Below are positions 52,646 to 62,900 of a stretch of 64,000 bases of DNA, one piece after another. The position numbers and the translations under genes were made by a program. The stretch comes from Azoarcus sp. DN11. Lineage in GTDB: Bacteria; Pseudomonadota; Gammaproteobacteria; Burkholderiales; Rhodocyclaceae. The first letter of the stretch is position 1; every line of letters starts with the position of its first letter. The notes beneath the pieces were generated by a model. That model ran no database searches. It had not been told where the DNA came from and saw only the letters and a program-made list of their open reading frames with translations. The stretch lies in contig NZ_CP021731.1 of NCBI RefSeq assembly GCF_003628555.1, forward strand, positions 434,001-498,000. Direction: 5' to 3'.

Positions 52646-53227
52646 GTGAGTCGTGACCGCAAGCCCAGCAGGAAATCGAGCCGCCCGGCGAGGAGCGGCG
52701 GCGGCGTGATCGTCGGCATCTTCATCGGACTGGTGCTCGGCGCACTGTTCGCCGCCGCCGCCGCGTGGTACTTCACCCGCAATTCGCCCTTCCAGCCGCC
52801 GGCTGCGCCGGCGCCCGCCGCGACGCGCGCGCCCGCGGCCGAGCAGCCGCCGGCCTCGCTGCCGGGCAAGCCGGGCGACCGCCCGGTGGTCAAGCCCGAC
52901 TTCGAGTTCTACAAGATCCTGCCGCAGGGCGAGGGCGCGCCGGCCGAGAGCAAGCCGCCCGCACCCGCCGCGGCGGCGCCGGCCGCGGCCGACAAGCTCT
53001 ACCTGCAGATCGGTGCCTTCGAGAATCCGGCCGAGGCCGACAACCTCAAGGCCAAGCTCGCGCTCAACGGCATCGAAGCCAGCGCGCAGCGCGCGCAGCT
53101 GCCCGATGGCCGCACGATGCATCGCGTGCGCATCGGCCCCTTCGCCAAGCCGGAAGACATGAATCCGGTGCGCGCGCGCCTGTCCGAGGCCGGCTTCACG
53201 GCGACGGTCGTGAAGGGCAATCCCTGA
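52646..53227 (+). CDS. SPOR-domain (FtsN-like) membrane protein
   Basis: A 193-residue protein. A basic cytoplasmic N-terminus is followed by one TM helix (G-V-I-V-G-I-F-I-G-L-V-L-G, about 20-42), a Pro/Ala-rich periplasmic linker (50-115), and a SPOR domain (Y-L-Q-I-G-A-F-E-N-P-A-E-A-D to the end). SPOR domains bind glycan strands lacking stem peptides at division septa. It starts with GTG 52646. The layout is that of FtsN-like proteins encoded after argS. Confidence 0.87.
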   Translation: MSRDRKPSRKSSRPARSGGGVIVGIFIGLVLGALFAAAAAWYFTRNSPFQPPAAPAPAATRAPAAEQPPASLPGKPGDRPVVKPDFEFYKILPQGEGAPAESKPPAPAAAAPAAADKLYLQIGAFENPAEADNLKAKLALNGIEASAQRAQLPDGRTMHRVRIGPFAKPEDMNPVRARLSEAGFTATVVKGNP

Positions 53228-53236
53228 GCGATACCG

Positions 53237-53275
53237 CCGTTCGCGCCGAGTTCGTCGAAGGGCTCGGCCCGAATG
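53237..53275. repeat. Interspersed palindromic repeat, degenerate copy
   Basis: A shorter palindrome: CCGTTCGCGCCGAG, then a TTCGTCGAAGGG centre, then CTCGGCCCGAATGG. It shares the CCGTTCG...TCGAAG core with the elements at 17156 and 54937. It lies just after the SPOR gene stop, where it could also act as a transcript-end hairpin. Confidence 0.55.
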
Positions 53276-53361
53276 GCATCGGGGCGATATGCCGCAGAGA
53301 TTTCGGGAACCACTCGCAGGGCCGGCCGTCTGAGACCTTGTCATCCACTCGGGAGTATTGA

Positions 53362-54003
53362 ATGAACCGTCGTGCTGCACTCAAGCAACTGTCTGCCCTG
53401 ACCGCCCTGTCCGTCCTCGGCGGCGGCGCCTGGGCCCAGAAGGCCGGCCAGCCCTTCCAGACGCTCGCCACCAAGGTGCCGACCGAAGTCGCCGGGAAGA
53501 TCGAGGTGATCGAGTTCTTCTCCTACGGCTGCCCGCACTGCAACGACTTCGAGCCGCTGCTGAACCACTGGAAGAAGACACTGTCGCCCGACGTCAATTT
53601 CGTGAAGGTGCCGATCACCTTCAATCGCCCCGAGTGGACCAACCTCGCGCGCATCTACTACACCCTCGACGCGATGGGCGAGGCCGACAAGCTCGGTTCG
53701 GCCGTGTTCGCGGCGATCCACGAGCAGCGGCGCCCGCTGCAGAAGGAAGACGTGCTGCTCGAGTGGATCGGCGGCGTCACCGACTCGAAGCGTTTCAGCG
53801 ACACGTGGAAGTCCTTCGGCGTGCAGTCGCGCCTGCAGCGTGCGAACCAGATCGCCGCCGCCTACCGCGTCACCGGCGTGCCGATGATGGCCGTCGACGG
53901 CCGCTTCGTGGTGTCGGCCTCGACCGCCGGCAGCCACGAGGCGATGCTCAAGACCGTCGACGAGCTGGTCGCGCGCGCGCGCTCGGAGAAGGGCAAGGGC
54001 TGA
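53362..54003 (+). CDS. dsbA: Thiol:disulfide interchange protein DsbA
   Basis: A 213-residue periplasmic oxidase. The signal peptide (M-N-R-R-A-A-L-K to G-A-W-A) is followed by a thioredoxin fold with active site Cys57-Pro-His-Cys60 (F-S-Y-G-C-P-H-C) and the cis-Pro loop T-G-V-P-M. CPHC is the standard strongly oxidising DsbA motif. It introduces disulfides into exported proteins. DsbB is not in the window. Confidence 0.93.
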   Translation: MNRRAALKQLSALTALSVLGGGAWAQKAGQPFQTLATKVPTEVAGKIEVIEFFSYGCPHCNDFEPLLNHWKKTLSPDVNFVKVPITFNRPEWTNLARIYYTLDAMGEADKLGSAVFAAIHEQRRPLQKEDVLLEWIGGVTDSKRFSDTWKSFGVQSRLQRANQIAAAYRVTGVPMMAVDGRFVVSASTAGSHEAMLKTVDELVARARSEKGKG

Positions 54004-54059
54004 TGCCCGCGCGGCCCGGCTGCCGCGCGTCCGGGCACGCATCCGATCGCCGATCCCGC

Positions 54060-54857
54060 ATGGTTCGCTCCTCCGCAAGTCCGGCTCCGGCCGGACTTCG
54101 TGTTTTCCTGACCGGCGCCTCGAGCGGCCTCGGGCAGGCGTTCGCGCGCCATTATGCGCAGCGCGGTGCGCGGCTCGGGCTCGTCGCGCGGCGCGCCGAC
54201 GCCCTGTCGCAGCTGGCGGCCGGACTTCCCGGCGAGCATCTCGTGCTGCCCGCGGATGTCGGCGACGGCGCGGCGCTCGCGGACGCGGCCCGGACCTACC
54301 TCGCGCGCGTCGGCGTGCCCGACATCGTCATCGCGAATGCCGGCGTGTCGGTCGGCACGCTGACCGAATGCGCGGAAGACCTCCCCGCCTTCGAGCGCGT
54401 CATGCGCACCAACGTGAATGGCATCGTCGCGAGCTTCCAGCCCTTCGTCGCGGCGATGCGCGAGCGCGGCGCGGGGCGGCTCGTCGGCATCGCCTCGGTC
54501 GCCGGCATCCGCGGCCTGCCGGGGGCGGGCGCCTACAGCGCGTCCAAGGCTGCGGCGATCGCCTATCTCGAAAGCCTGCGCGTCGAGCTGCATGGCAGCG
54601 GAGTGCGCGTCGTGACGCTTGCGCCCGGCTACATCGCGACGCCGATGACGGCCGTGAACACGTACCCGATGCCCTTCATGCTGCAGGCCGACGAGGCGGC
54701 GCGGCGCATGGCGAAGCTCATCGACGCCGGCCGCGGCTACGCCGTGGTGCCGTGGCAGATGGGTGTGGTCGCGCGCGTGCTGCGGGCGCTGCCCAATCCC
54801 CTCTTCGACGCCCTGTTCGCACGCGCCGGCCGCAAGCCGCGCGGATTGCCGCTGTAG
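54060..54857 (+). CDS. Short-chain dehydrogenase/reductase
   Basis: A 265-residue classical SDR. Cofactor motif T-G-A-S-S-G-L-G near residue 17, N-A-G at I-A-N-A-G-V-S, catalytic Ser in G-I-A-S-V-A-G and Tyr-x3-Lys in A-Y-S-A-S-K. An Arg after the second strand (V-A-R-R-A-D) favours NADP. An in-frame ATG at 54003 overlaps the dsbA stop and could give a product 19 residues longer by coupled translation. Substrate unknown. Confidence 0.87.
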   Translation: MVRSSASPAPAGLRVFLTGASSGLGQAFARHYAQRGARLGLVARRADALSQLAAGLPGEHLVLPADVGDGAALADAARTYLARVGVPDIVIANAGVSVGTLTECAEDLPAFERVMRTNVNGIVASFQPFVAAMRERGAGRLVGIASVAGIRGLPGAGAYSASKAAAIAYLESLRVELHGSGVRVVTLAPGYIATPMTAVNTYPMPFMLQADEAARRMAKLIDAGRGYAVVPWQMGVVARVLRALPNPLFDALFARAGRKPRGLPL

Positions 54858-54936
54858 TTCCCGCATACGGCGCGCCCCTTCCCCGCGGCACGCGATGCGG
54901 GTATGGTGATCCGGATATTCATCCGACAATGAAATA

Positions 54937-54997
54937 CCGTTCGGGCTGAGCCTGTCGAAGCCCTGCCGGCGCCCTTCGGCAAGCCCGGGGCGAACGG
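54937..54997. repeat. Interspersed palindromic repeat, copy 2
   Basis: CCGTTCGGGCTGAGCCTGTC plus GAAGCC, then a spacer and TTCGGCAAGCCCGGGGCGAACGG. The left half differs from copy 1 (17156) at only one position, including the preceding AATA. It lies upstream of the glutamate dehydrogenase gene, within its leader. Confidence 0.75.
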
Positions 54998-55038
54998 GGT
55001 GTTTGATGGGCGCGGCCCGCGTCACGCGGGAGACAGCG

Positions 55039-58000
55039 ATGCAGACACGCCATGTGGAGAGCGGTGCCGCAAGTTTCGAAACGATCCTGGAACAGATCGA
55101 ACTCAAGCTGCCCGCCGACCAGGCGGCGCTCGTCGCGGCCTTCGCACGGCGCTGGTTCAGCCAGGTCGCCCCGGAGGACATCGCCGACTACACCGTCGAC
55201 GACCTGTACGGTGCGGTGCTCAGCCACTGGAACTTCGCGCGCAAACACCGCGGCGGCACGCGGCTGAGGGTCTATAACCCGAAGCTCGAGGAACATGGCT
55301 GGGAGTCGACCCACACCGTCATCGAGATCGTCAACGACGACATGCCCTTTCTCGTCGATTCGATCGCGATGGAGGTCAACCGCCAGGGCCTCACGCTGCA
55401 CCTCATCATCCACCCGGTGATGCGCGTCGTGCGCGACGCGGAGGGTGTACATCAGCGCATCATCGAGGAGGCCGACGCCTCGGAAGGGGGGTACGAGTCG
55501 ATCATCCATGTCGAGGTCGACCGCCGCACCGATGCGGACGACCTCGATGGGCTGCGCGCGGGACTCGAGCATGTGCTGGCCGACGTGCGTCTCGCCGTCG
55601 CCGACTGGCGCCCGATGCAGCAGCGGGTGGCCGAGATCGTCGCGGAGGTCGAGCGGAACCCGCCGCCGGTGCCCGCGGAGGACACGCAAGAGAGCGTGGC
55701 GTTCCTGAAGTGGCTGATGGACGACAACCTCGTGCTGCTGGGGTGCCGCGATTACGAACTGGCCGAGCTCGATGGCAAGCCCGAGCTGTGCATCGTCGCC
55801 GGCTCGGGCCTGGGCCTGCTGCGCGAGAAGGAGGGCGAGCGGCAGTCGCGCTCCTTCGGCGCCCTGCCGCCGGAGCTGAAGACGAAGCTGCCCCACCTGC
55901 CCGTGCTGCTGACGGTGACGAAGTCGAATACGCGCTCGACGGTACACCGCGTCGGCTACATCGACCGCTTCAGCATCAAGCGCTTCGACGCGGACGGCCA
56001 CGTGTGCGGCGAACGCCGCGTGATCGGCCTGCTGGCGTCGACCGCGTACAGCACCAGCCCGCAGCTGATCCCCTTCCTGCGCCGCAAGGTCGATGCGGTG
56101 ATCGCCCGCGCCGGCCTGATGCCGAAGAGCCATGCGGCCAAGGCACTGCTGACCATCCTCGAACGCTATCCGCGCGACGAGCTGTTCCAGATCGACGCCG
56201 GGGAACTCTTCCACCAGGCGATGGGCATCCTGCACCTGGGCGAGCGCCAGCGCACGCGGGTTTTCGTGCGCTGCGACCCGTTCGCGCGCTTCGTCTCCTG
56301 CCTGATCTACGTGCCGCGCGAGCACTACAACACCGACCAGCGCCTGCGCATGCAGGCGGTGCTGATGGAAGCCTTCAACGGCGTGAGCTCGGACTTCGAC
56401 GTGCAGTTCTTCGAGTCCGCGCTGGCGCGCGTGCTGATCACCGTGCGCACGCGCGGCTCGGCGATCCCGCCCTTCGAGGTGCATGAACTGGAACAGCGCA
56501 TCGTGCGCGCGACGCGGCGCTGGGAGGACGAACTGCATCGCGTGCTGCTCGAACATTGCGGCGAGGAGCGCGGCATGGCGTTGCTGCGCCGCTACGGCGG
56601 CGCCTTCCCGGCGGGCTACCGCGAGGAGTATTCGCCGCGCGTGGCGGTGTTCGACATCGAGCAGATGGAATCGGTGGCGGGCGACGGCCTTGCGATGAGC
56701 CTCTACATCCCGCTCGAGGCGCCTGCGGGGCGGCTCAACTTCAAGATCTACCGCGCCGGTGCGCCGGTGCCGCTGTCGCAGAGCCTGCCGATGCTCGAAC
56801 GCATGGGCGTGAAGGTGATCGAGGAGCGCCCGTCGGAGATCGCGCGCCAGGACGGCCAGTGCGTGTGGATCCACGACTTCGGCCTGGCCTACGTGGGGGC
56901 CGAGGAACTCGACATCGACACGCTGCGTCCGCTCTTCCACGATGCCTTCCTGCGCGCCTGGCGCGGCGAGATCGAGAGCGACGACTTCAACCGCCTGACG
57001 CTGCTCGCCGGCCTCACGTGGCGCGAGATCACGGTGCTGCGCGCCTACGCGAAGCACATGAAGCAGGCGGCCTTCACGTTCAGCCAGGCCTACATGCAGC
57101 AGACGCTCGCGGCCCATCCGCGGCTCGCACGCCAGTTGATCGAGCTCTTCTCGCTGCGCATGGACCCCGCGCGCGTGGCCGAGTGCGCACGGCACGAGGC
57201 GACGGTGCTCGCCGGCATCGACGACGCCCTCAACGACGTCGCGAACCTCGACGAGGACCGCATCCTGCGCCAGTTCCTCGCGATGGTGCGCGCGACGCTG
57301 CGCACGAACTACTACCAGCGCGACGCCGACGGCGCGATCAAGCCCTACCTGTCCTTCAAGCTCGACCCCCGGCGCATCCCGAACCTGCCGCAGCCGCTGC
57401 CGATGTTCGAGATCTTCGTCTATGCGCCGCGCTTCGAAGGCGTGCACCTGCGCGGCGGCAAGGTCGCGCGCGGCGGCCTGCGCTGGTCGGACCGCATGGA
57501 GGACTACCGCACCGAGGTGCTGGGCCTGGTGAAGGCGCAGATCGTCAAGAACGCGGTGATCGTGCCGGTCGGCTCCAAGGGCGGCTTTGTCGTCCGGAAT
57601 CCGCCGCCCGCGGGCGACCGCGAGGCCGTGCTCGCCGAAGGCATCGCGTGCTACCGGCTGTACCTGCATGGCCTGCTCGACCTCACCGACAACCTCGTGC
57701 AGGGCCGTGTCGTGCCGCCGCCCGACCTCGTGCGCCACGACGGTGACGATCCCTACCTCGTCGTCGCCGCCGACAAGGGCACGGCGAGCTTCTCCGACTA
57801 TGCCAACGGCGTCGCCGCGGAGTACGGCTTCTGGCTCGGCGATGCCTTCGCATCCGGCGGCTCGGCGGGCTACGACCACAAGAAGATGGCGATCACCGCG
57901 CGCGGCGCCTGGGAGTCGGTGAAACGCCATTTCCGCGAGCTCGGCCTCGACACGCAGAAGCAGCCGTTCACGGCGGTCGGCATCGGCGACATGTCGGGTG

Positions 58001-59859
58001 ACGTGTTCGGCAACGGCATGCTGCGCTCGCGCAAGATCCGCCTGATCGCCGCCTTCGACCATCGCCACGTCTTCTTCGACCCCGACCCGGACCCGGAAGC
58101 GTCCTTCGTCGAGCGCGAGCGCATGTTCGCGCTGCCGCGCTCGTCGTGGAACGACTACGACCGCGCGAAGATCTCCGCGGGCGGCGGGGTGTGGCCGCGC
58201 AGCGCGAAGTCGATCGCGCTGTCGCCGCCGATGCAGGCGGTGCTGGGCGTCGAGGCAGAGTCGCTGACGCCGTCCGAACTGATCCGCGCGATCCTGCGTG
58301 CGCCAGTCGATCTGCTCTACAACGGCGGCATCGGCACCTACGTCAAGGCGACGAACGAGACCGACGCCGCGGTCGGCGACCGTGCCAACGACGCGGTGCG
58401 CGTGAACGGCGCCGAGCTGCGTTGCCGCGTGATCGGCGAGGGCGGCAACCTCGGCATGACGCAGCTCGGGCGCATCGAGTACGCGCTCAAGGGCGGCAAG
58501 CTCTGCACCGACGCGATCGACAACTCCGGCGGCGTGGATTGCTCCGACCACGAGGTGAACATCAAGATCCTGCTCAACAGCGTGATCGCCGAAGGCGAAC
58601 TCACCGGCAAGCAGCGCGACGCGCTGCTCGGCGAGATGACCGACGAGGTCGCTGCGCTGGTGCTGCGCGACAACTACGCGCAGACGCAGATCCTGTCGGT
58701 GATGCGTTCGCGCGGCGTGGCGCTGCTCGACGAGCAGGCCGAGTTCATCCGCCGCCTGAGTTTCGCCGGACGCCTCAACCGCAAGCTCGAATTCCTGCCG
58801 CTCGACGACGAGATCGCCGAACGCGCCGCTGCCCGTATCGGCCTGGTCACGCCGGAGCTCGCGGTGCTGCTCGCCTACAGCAAGATCGAGTTGTACGACG
58901 AGGTGCTCGCGTCCGACGTGCCGGAAGATCCGTACATCGGCACCGCGCTGTCGCGCTACTTCCCCGAACCGCTGCGCGAGCGCTTCGCTGCGCACATCGC
59001 CAAACATCCGCTGCGCCGCGAGATCATCTCCACGCACGTCATCAACAGCATGATCAACCGCGTCGGTCCGACTTTCGTCGGCCGCCTGCAGGGCGAGCTT
59101 GGCGTCACGGCAGCGGATGTCGTGCGCGCCTACATGGCCACGCGCGAAGTGTTCGGGCTGGTGCCCACGTGGCATGCGATCGAGGCGCTCGACAACCGCG
59201 TCGAGGACGCCGTGCAGACCGCGATGATCATCGACTGCGGCCGCCTCGTGCAGCGCGGCACGCTGTGGTTCCTGCGCCACCGCGAATGGCTCGCCGACCT
59301 GCCGGCCACGCTTGCCTACTTCTCGCCCGGCGTCGCCGCGCTGTCCGAACACCTCCACCGCCTGGTGTCCGACGACTACCGCACGCAGCTCGACGCGGCC
59401 GTCGCGCGCTACGTCGAGCGCGGCGTGCCCGCGGAACTCGCGCTGCGCATCGCCTCGCTCGACGAACTCTACTCGGCGCTCGACCTCGTCGAGATCGCCG
59501 CCGACACCGGCCGCCCCGGGCCGACCGTCGCCGCCGCGTATTTCACGCTCGGCGGCCACCTCGACCTGTACTGGCTCGGCGCGCAGATCGCTGCGCTGCC
59601 AGCCGACACCCGCTGGCAGAACCTCGCCCGCGGCGCCCTGCGCGTCGACCTCTCGAACCTCGCCCGCGCGCTCGCCGCGGAGGCCCTGAAAGCCTCGCCC
59701 GACCTCGGCCAGCCGGACGACGTCATCGCGGCCTGGGAAGCCCGCCGCATGCCGCAGCTCGACCGCTACCGCCACCTCCTCGCCGATGTGAAGACGACGC
59801 AGGCGATCGAGATGTCGATGCTGTCGGTGCTGCTGAGGGAGCTGCGCGGGATGGTGTGA
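55039..59859 (+). CDS. Large NAD-specific glutamate dehydrogenase (GdhB/GDH-180 type)
   Basis: A 1606-residue enzyme, the usual size of the L_180 class. The N-terminal regulatory region has ACT-like segments (M-P-F-L-V-D-S-I-A-M-E-V-N-R). The catalytic core is central: G-G-K-V-A-R-G-G-L-R-W-S-D-R, A-Q-I-V-K-N-A-V-I-V-P-V-G-S-K-G-G-F with the catalytic Lys, and G-I-G-D-M-S-G-D-V-F-G-N-G-M. The C-terminal helical domain follows. It oxidises glutamate to 2-oxoglutarate and is allosterically controlled in characterised examples. ATG 55039 has GGGAGA upstream; ATG 55006 is an in-frame alternative. It links to the arginine pathway encoded at 46836. Confidence 0.95.
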   Translation: MQTRHVESGAASFETILEQIELKLPADQAALVAAFARRWFSQVAPEDIADYTVDDLYGAVLSHWNFARKHRGGTRLRVYNPKLEEHGWESTHTVIEIVNDDMPFLVDSIAMEVNRQGLTLHLIIHPVMRVVRDAEGVHQRIIEEADASEGGYESIIHVEVDRRTDADDLDGLRAGLEHVLADVRLAVADWRPMQQRVAEIVAEVERNPPPVPAEDTQESVAFLKWLMDDNLVLLGCRDYELAELDGKPELCIVAGSGLGLLREKEGERQSRSFGALPPELKTKLPHLPVLLTVTKSNTRSTVHRVGYIDRFSIKRFDADGHVCGERRVIGLLASTAYSTSPQLIPFLRRKVDAVIARAGLMPKSHAAKALLTILERYPRDELFQIDAGELFHQAMGILHLGERQRTRVFVRCDPFARFVSCLIYVPREHYNTDQRLRMQAVLMEAFNGVSSDFDVQFFESALARVLITVRTRGSAIPPFEVHELEQRIVRATRRWEDELHRVLLEHCGEERGMALLRRYGGAFPAGYREEYSPRVAVFDIEQMESVAGDGLAMSLYIPLEAPAGRLNFKIYRAGAPVPLSQSLPMLERMGVKVIEERPSEIARQDGQCVWIHDFGLAYVGAEELDIDTLRPLFHDAFLRAWRGEIESDDFNRLTLLAGLTWREITVLRAYAKHMKQAAFTFSQAYMQQTLAAHPRLARQLIELFSLRMDPARVAECARHEATVLAGIDDALNDVANLDEDRILRQFLAMVRATLRTNYYQRDADGAIKPYLSFKLDPRRIPNLPQPLPMFEIFVYAPRFEGVHLRGGKVARGGLRWSDRMEDYRTEVLGLVKAQIVKNAVIVPVGSKGGFVVRNPPPAGDREAVLAEGIACYRLYLHGLLDLTDNLVQGRVVPPPDLVRHDGDDPYLVVAADKGTASFSDYANGVAAEYGFWLGDAFASGGSAGYDHKKMAITARGAWESVKRHFRELGLDTQKQPFTAVGIGDMSGDVFGNGMLRSRKIRLIAAFDHRHVFFDPDPDPEASFVERERMFALPRSSWNDYDRAKISAGGGVWPRSAKSIALSPPMQAVLGVEAESLTPSELIRAILRAPVDLLYNGGIGTYVKATNETDAAVGDRANDAVRVNGAELRCRVIGEGGNLGMTQLGRIEYALKGGKLCTDAIDNSGGVDCSDHEVNIKILLNSVIAEGELTGKQRDALLGEMTDEVAALVLRDNYAQTQILSVMRSRGVALLDEQAEFIRRLSFAGRLNRKLEFLPLDDEIAERAAARIGLVTPELAVLLAYSKIELYDEVLASDVPEDPYIGTALSRYFPEPLRERFAAHIAKHPLRREIISTHVINSMINRVGPTFVGRLQGELGVTAADVVRAYMATREVFGLVPTWHAIEALDNRVEDAVQTAMIIDCGRLVQRGTLWFLRHREWLADLPATLAYFSPGVAALSEHLHRLVSDDYRTQLDAAVARYVERGVPAELALRIASLDELYSALDLVEIAADTGRPGPTVAAAYFTLGGHLDLYWLGAQIAALPADTRWQNLARGALRVDLSNLARALAAEALKASPDLGQPDDVIAAWEARRMPQLDRYRHLLADVKTTQAIEMSMLSVLLRELRGMV

Positions 59860-59874
59860 GCGCCGGGGCCGGAC

Positions 59875-59905
59875 GAAAAAAAGGGAAGCCCGTGCGGGCT
59901 TCCCT
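59875..59905 (-). terminator. Intrinsic terminator of the RTX adhesin gene
   Basis: On the minus strand an 11-bp perfect stem (AGGGAAGCCCG / CGGGCTTCCCT with a very tight loop) is followed by seven T. It begins 34 bases after the adhesin stop. The glutamate dehydrogenase stop lies 16 bases beyond it on the other strand; there is no T-run for that direction. Confidence 0.88.
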
Positions 59906-59938
59906 CGGTTGCGCCCCCGGTGAGGGGGCAAGGGCGGG

Positions 59939-62900
59939 TCAGGCGTCAGTCAGCAGCTTGTGGTCCTGGACGAGCTTGTTGATCACGTCGGTGCCGCTGA
60001 ACGTTCCGGTCAGGCCGAGATCGTTGCCGAGCGTGGCGATGCTCGTGTAATTGTCGAACACGATCTTCTGCGTCGCCGCAAACGAGCTCCCGCCAACCCC
60101 GCCGTCGTGATCGACGGACAGCACCACTTTGCCGCTCTCGATGTTGAGCTGCAGGTACTGCGAGAGGTTGCTCGGGGGGCTGCCGAGGCCGCTGTGCTCG
60201 CCCTGCAGCAGGTCGGCCAGGTTGAGCGTGTCGCCCGTGCCGGGGGAGAAATCCTTGATCGTGTCGATCGCCGGCGAAGTCGTGCTGCCCTGGTCGCCGA
60301 GTTGCCACTTGAAGGTATCCGCCCCGATGCCGCCCCACATCGTGTCGTTGCCCGGGCCGCCGATCAGCGTGTCGTTGCCGTCGCCGCCGACCAGGCGGTC
60401 GTCGCCGGCCTTGCCATCGAGGGTGTCGTTGCCCGCGCCGCCGTACAGCACGTTCGCGTCGGCATTGCCGGTGAGCACGTCGGCCGATGCGGATCCTATG
60501 ATGTGCGGGGAGCTGGTCGTCGCGGTTGCCGTGACGCCCGATGTCGCTGCCGAGTAGTCTAGCGTCGTGGGAGCATCCGGCAGCAGATTCACGCCCAGCG
60601 TTGCGCTGACCTTGTCGCCGTCGCCATCGATCACGTCCAGTGCCAGTCCGAAATTGACCGGGGAGCCCTGGTGCAGTTGCGAGGTACCGAAGTCGCCGAT
60701 CTTGAAAGCCTCTTCGCCGGCGTATTGGTATACGACGCTGCTGTACCCGTCCGCCGTATAGGTGGCAATTTTCGTGTCGGAGACCACGCCGGATACGGTG
60801 ACCTGATAGATCGGCGTCGAACTGCCCGGACTGCTGCCGATATTGTCGAAGTCGACGATGAAGTCATGGCCGCCGACGGAGAACGTCGTTGCCGACAGGC
60901 CCGTCGCGTGGACCGACACGATTCGCGCTTCGCCGCGGTAGGTGATGCCGATAGCAACCACCGAATCCTGAGTACCGTTTCCGACAATGTTGTCGTGGTC
61001 GAAATCGTCGAAGGCCTTGATCAGCACGTCACTCTTCTTCTCGATGCCGGTGAAGAGCGCGGATGCGCCGTTCGTCGCGTAATGGCCCGTGAACGAGTGG
61101 GACGTGTAGTCCGTCGCGTAGGATTGGCCGTTCTTCGGCGTGCCGCTGAGATCGGTGACGAAGTCGATACGGATGGCCTCGCCGGCGCCGACGCTGTTGC
61201 CACCGCCAACCCCGCCCGCAATGTTGCTCGTATTAACCGTGCCGTCATTTATGTAGATGCCGGCGGAATTCTTCAGCATCGGCGTGATGAGCAAGTCGGA
61301 ACTGTTGTCGGTTGCCGGGGTGTCGAAGCCTGCCCATGCACCGTTGCCGCCGGTGAAGTTGTAGCCGCCGCCGTTGAAGTCGATCGTGCCGGCGCCACCA
61401 TCGACGGTGCCGAACATGTGGAGCTGATACGTTCCGTGGGCGGGATCGAGTGTGGCCGTGAAGACCGTTCCGGCCGCCGTCGAGGCGGTCAGGGTCAGTC
61501 CGTCGCCGGAAATCGCGTAGGAGATCGGCAAGCCGCCCGACGTGAGTGCGGTCGTGCCTGCGAGACTGGACGCGAAGCGGATCGAACCGCCATCGGCGCC
61601 GTAGTTGTTGACGATGCTCCTATCGAGATCCAATGCCCCGGTGAATGTCGCGCCGACCTCATTGACGAGGACCGTGGCGTCGGGCAGGAACGGCGTCGGG
61701 GCGTCGTCGTAGACGGTTACGGTGAAGTTCTTCGTGGCCGTCGAGCCGTCGGCATCCGTCGCGCTCGCCGTGATCGTCAGCACGATCGAGTCGTTCGGGT
61801 TGGTCGGGTCGGGATGATGCATCGCCGCCAGTTGCGTGAAAGTGTAGGTGCCGTCGTTGTTCACCGTGGCCTGCCAGGTGCCGTCGTTCGCCGTAAGTGT
61901 CTTCGTGGCGGCTGACCAGGTTGCGCCGCTTGCGGCGAGCGAAACGCTCCCGGCGGCATCGCCGCCATAGTTCACCGACAGCGTGCCGATGACCGTATCG
62001 AATCCGCCGGTTTCATCGACGGACTGGTTCGATGTGGTGATCAACGGCGTGTAGTCGATGTCAGTTGTCACTGATCCGGATGCGGTCAGGAACTCGAACG
62101 AACCTTGCGATCCGCTGACGGGCTGGGTTGCCGTCGCCGTCACCGGGCCAACCGATGGCGTTGTTCCGTCGTTCGGGGCCGTGGTCGTGATTGAACCCGT
62201 GGCGCCCGCCGTGATCTGGAACGAGAGTCCGTTGGACAAAGTCACCAGTACCGGCGCGTCTCCTGCACGCACGTCGTGATCGAGTGTCGCGGTATAGGTG
62301 ATCGTCCCGCCGGGAACGGCCGAGGCCGTGCCGGTGAGCAGGACGGAGGTCGGGTCGGCGTCATCGACGACGGTGTTGGAGACGGTGCCGGTGGTGGCGA
62401 GGGCCTCGAAGTTGCCGCCGGTGGGAGTGCCGCTGATGGTGACCGGGGCGAGGGTCTGGGTGCCCTGGACGTAGGCGTCGTCGGGGCGCACATCGGCCGG
62501 GTCGGAACTCGCGGAGGTCGCGCCGACCGGGATGGTGACGGTGACGCCGTTGGACAGCGTGACCACGAGCGGGGTGCCGGTGACGGCGTTGTCGACGGAG
62601 ACGGTATAGACGATGCTGCCGCCCTCGGTGATGGCCTGGCCGTTGGTGGCCGAGCTCAGCGTGACGGTGGTGGCATCGTGGTCATCGACGACGGTGTTGG
62701 AGACGGTGCCGGTGGTGGCGAGGGCCTCGAAGTTGCCGCCGGTGGGAGTGCCGCTGATGGTGACCGGGGCGAGGGTCTGGGTGCCCTGGACGTAGGCGTC
62801 GTCGGGGCGCACATCGGCCGGGTCGGAACTCGCGGAGGTCGCGCCGACCGGGATGGTGACGGTGACGCCGTTGGACAGCGTGACCACGAGCGGGGTGCCG

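Noticed and set aside
54919..59931. A 1670-codon open frame antisense to the glutamate dehydrogenase gene
   Set aside because: It is the mirror of a real high-GC gene. The product is dominated by R, A, H, E and D without domain structure, while the sense product has all glutamate dehydrogenase motifs.
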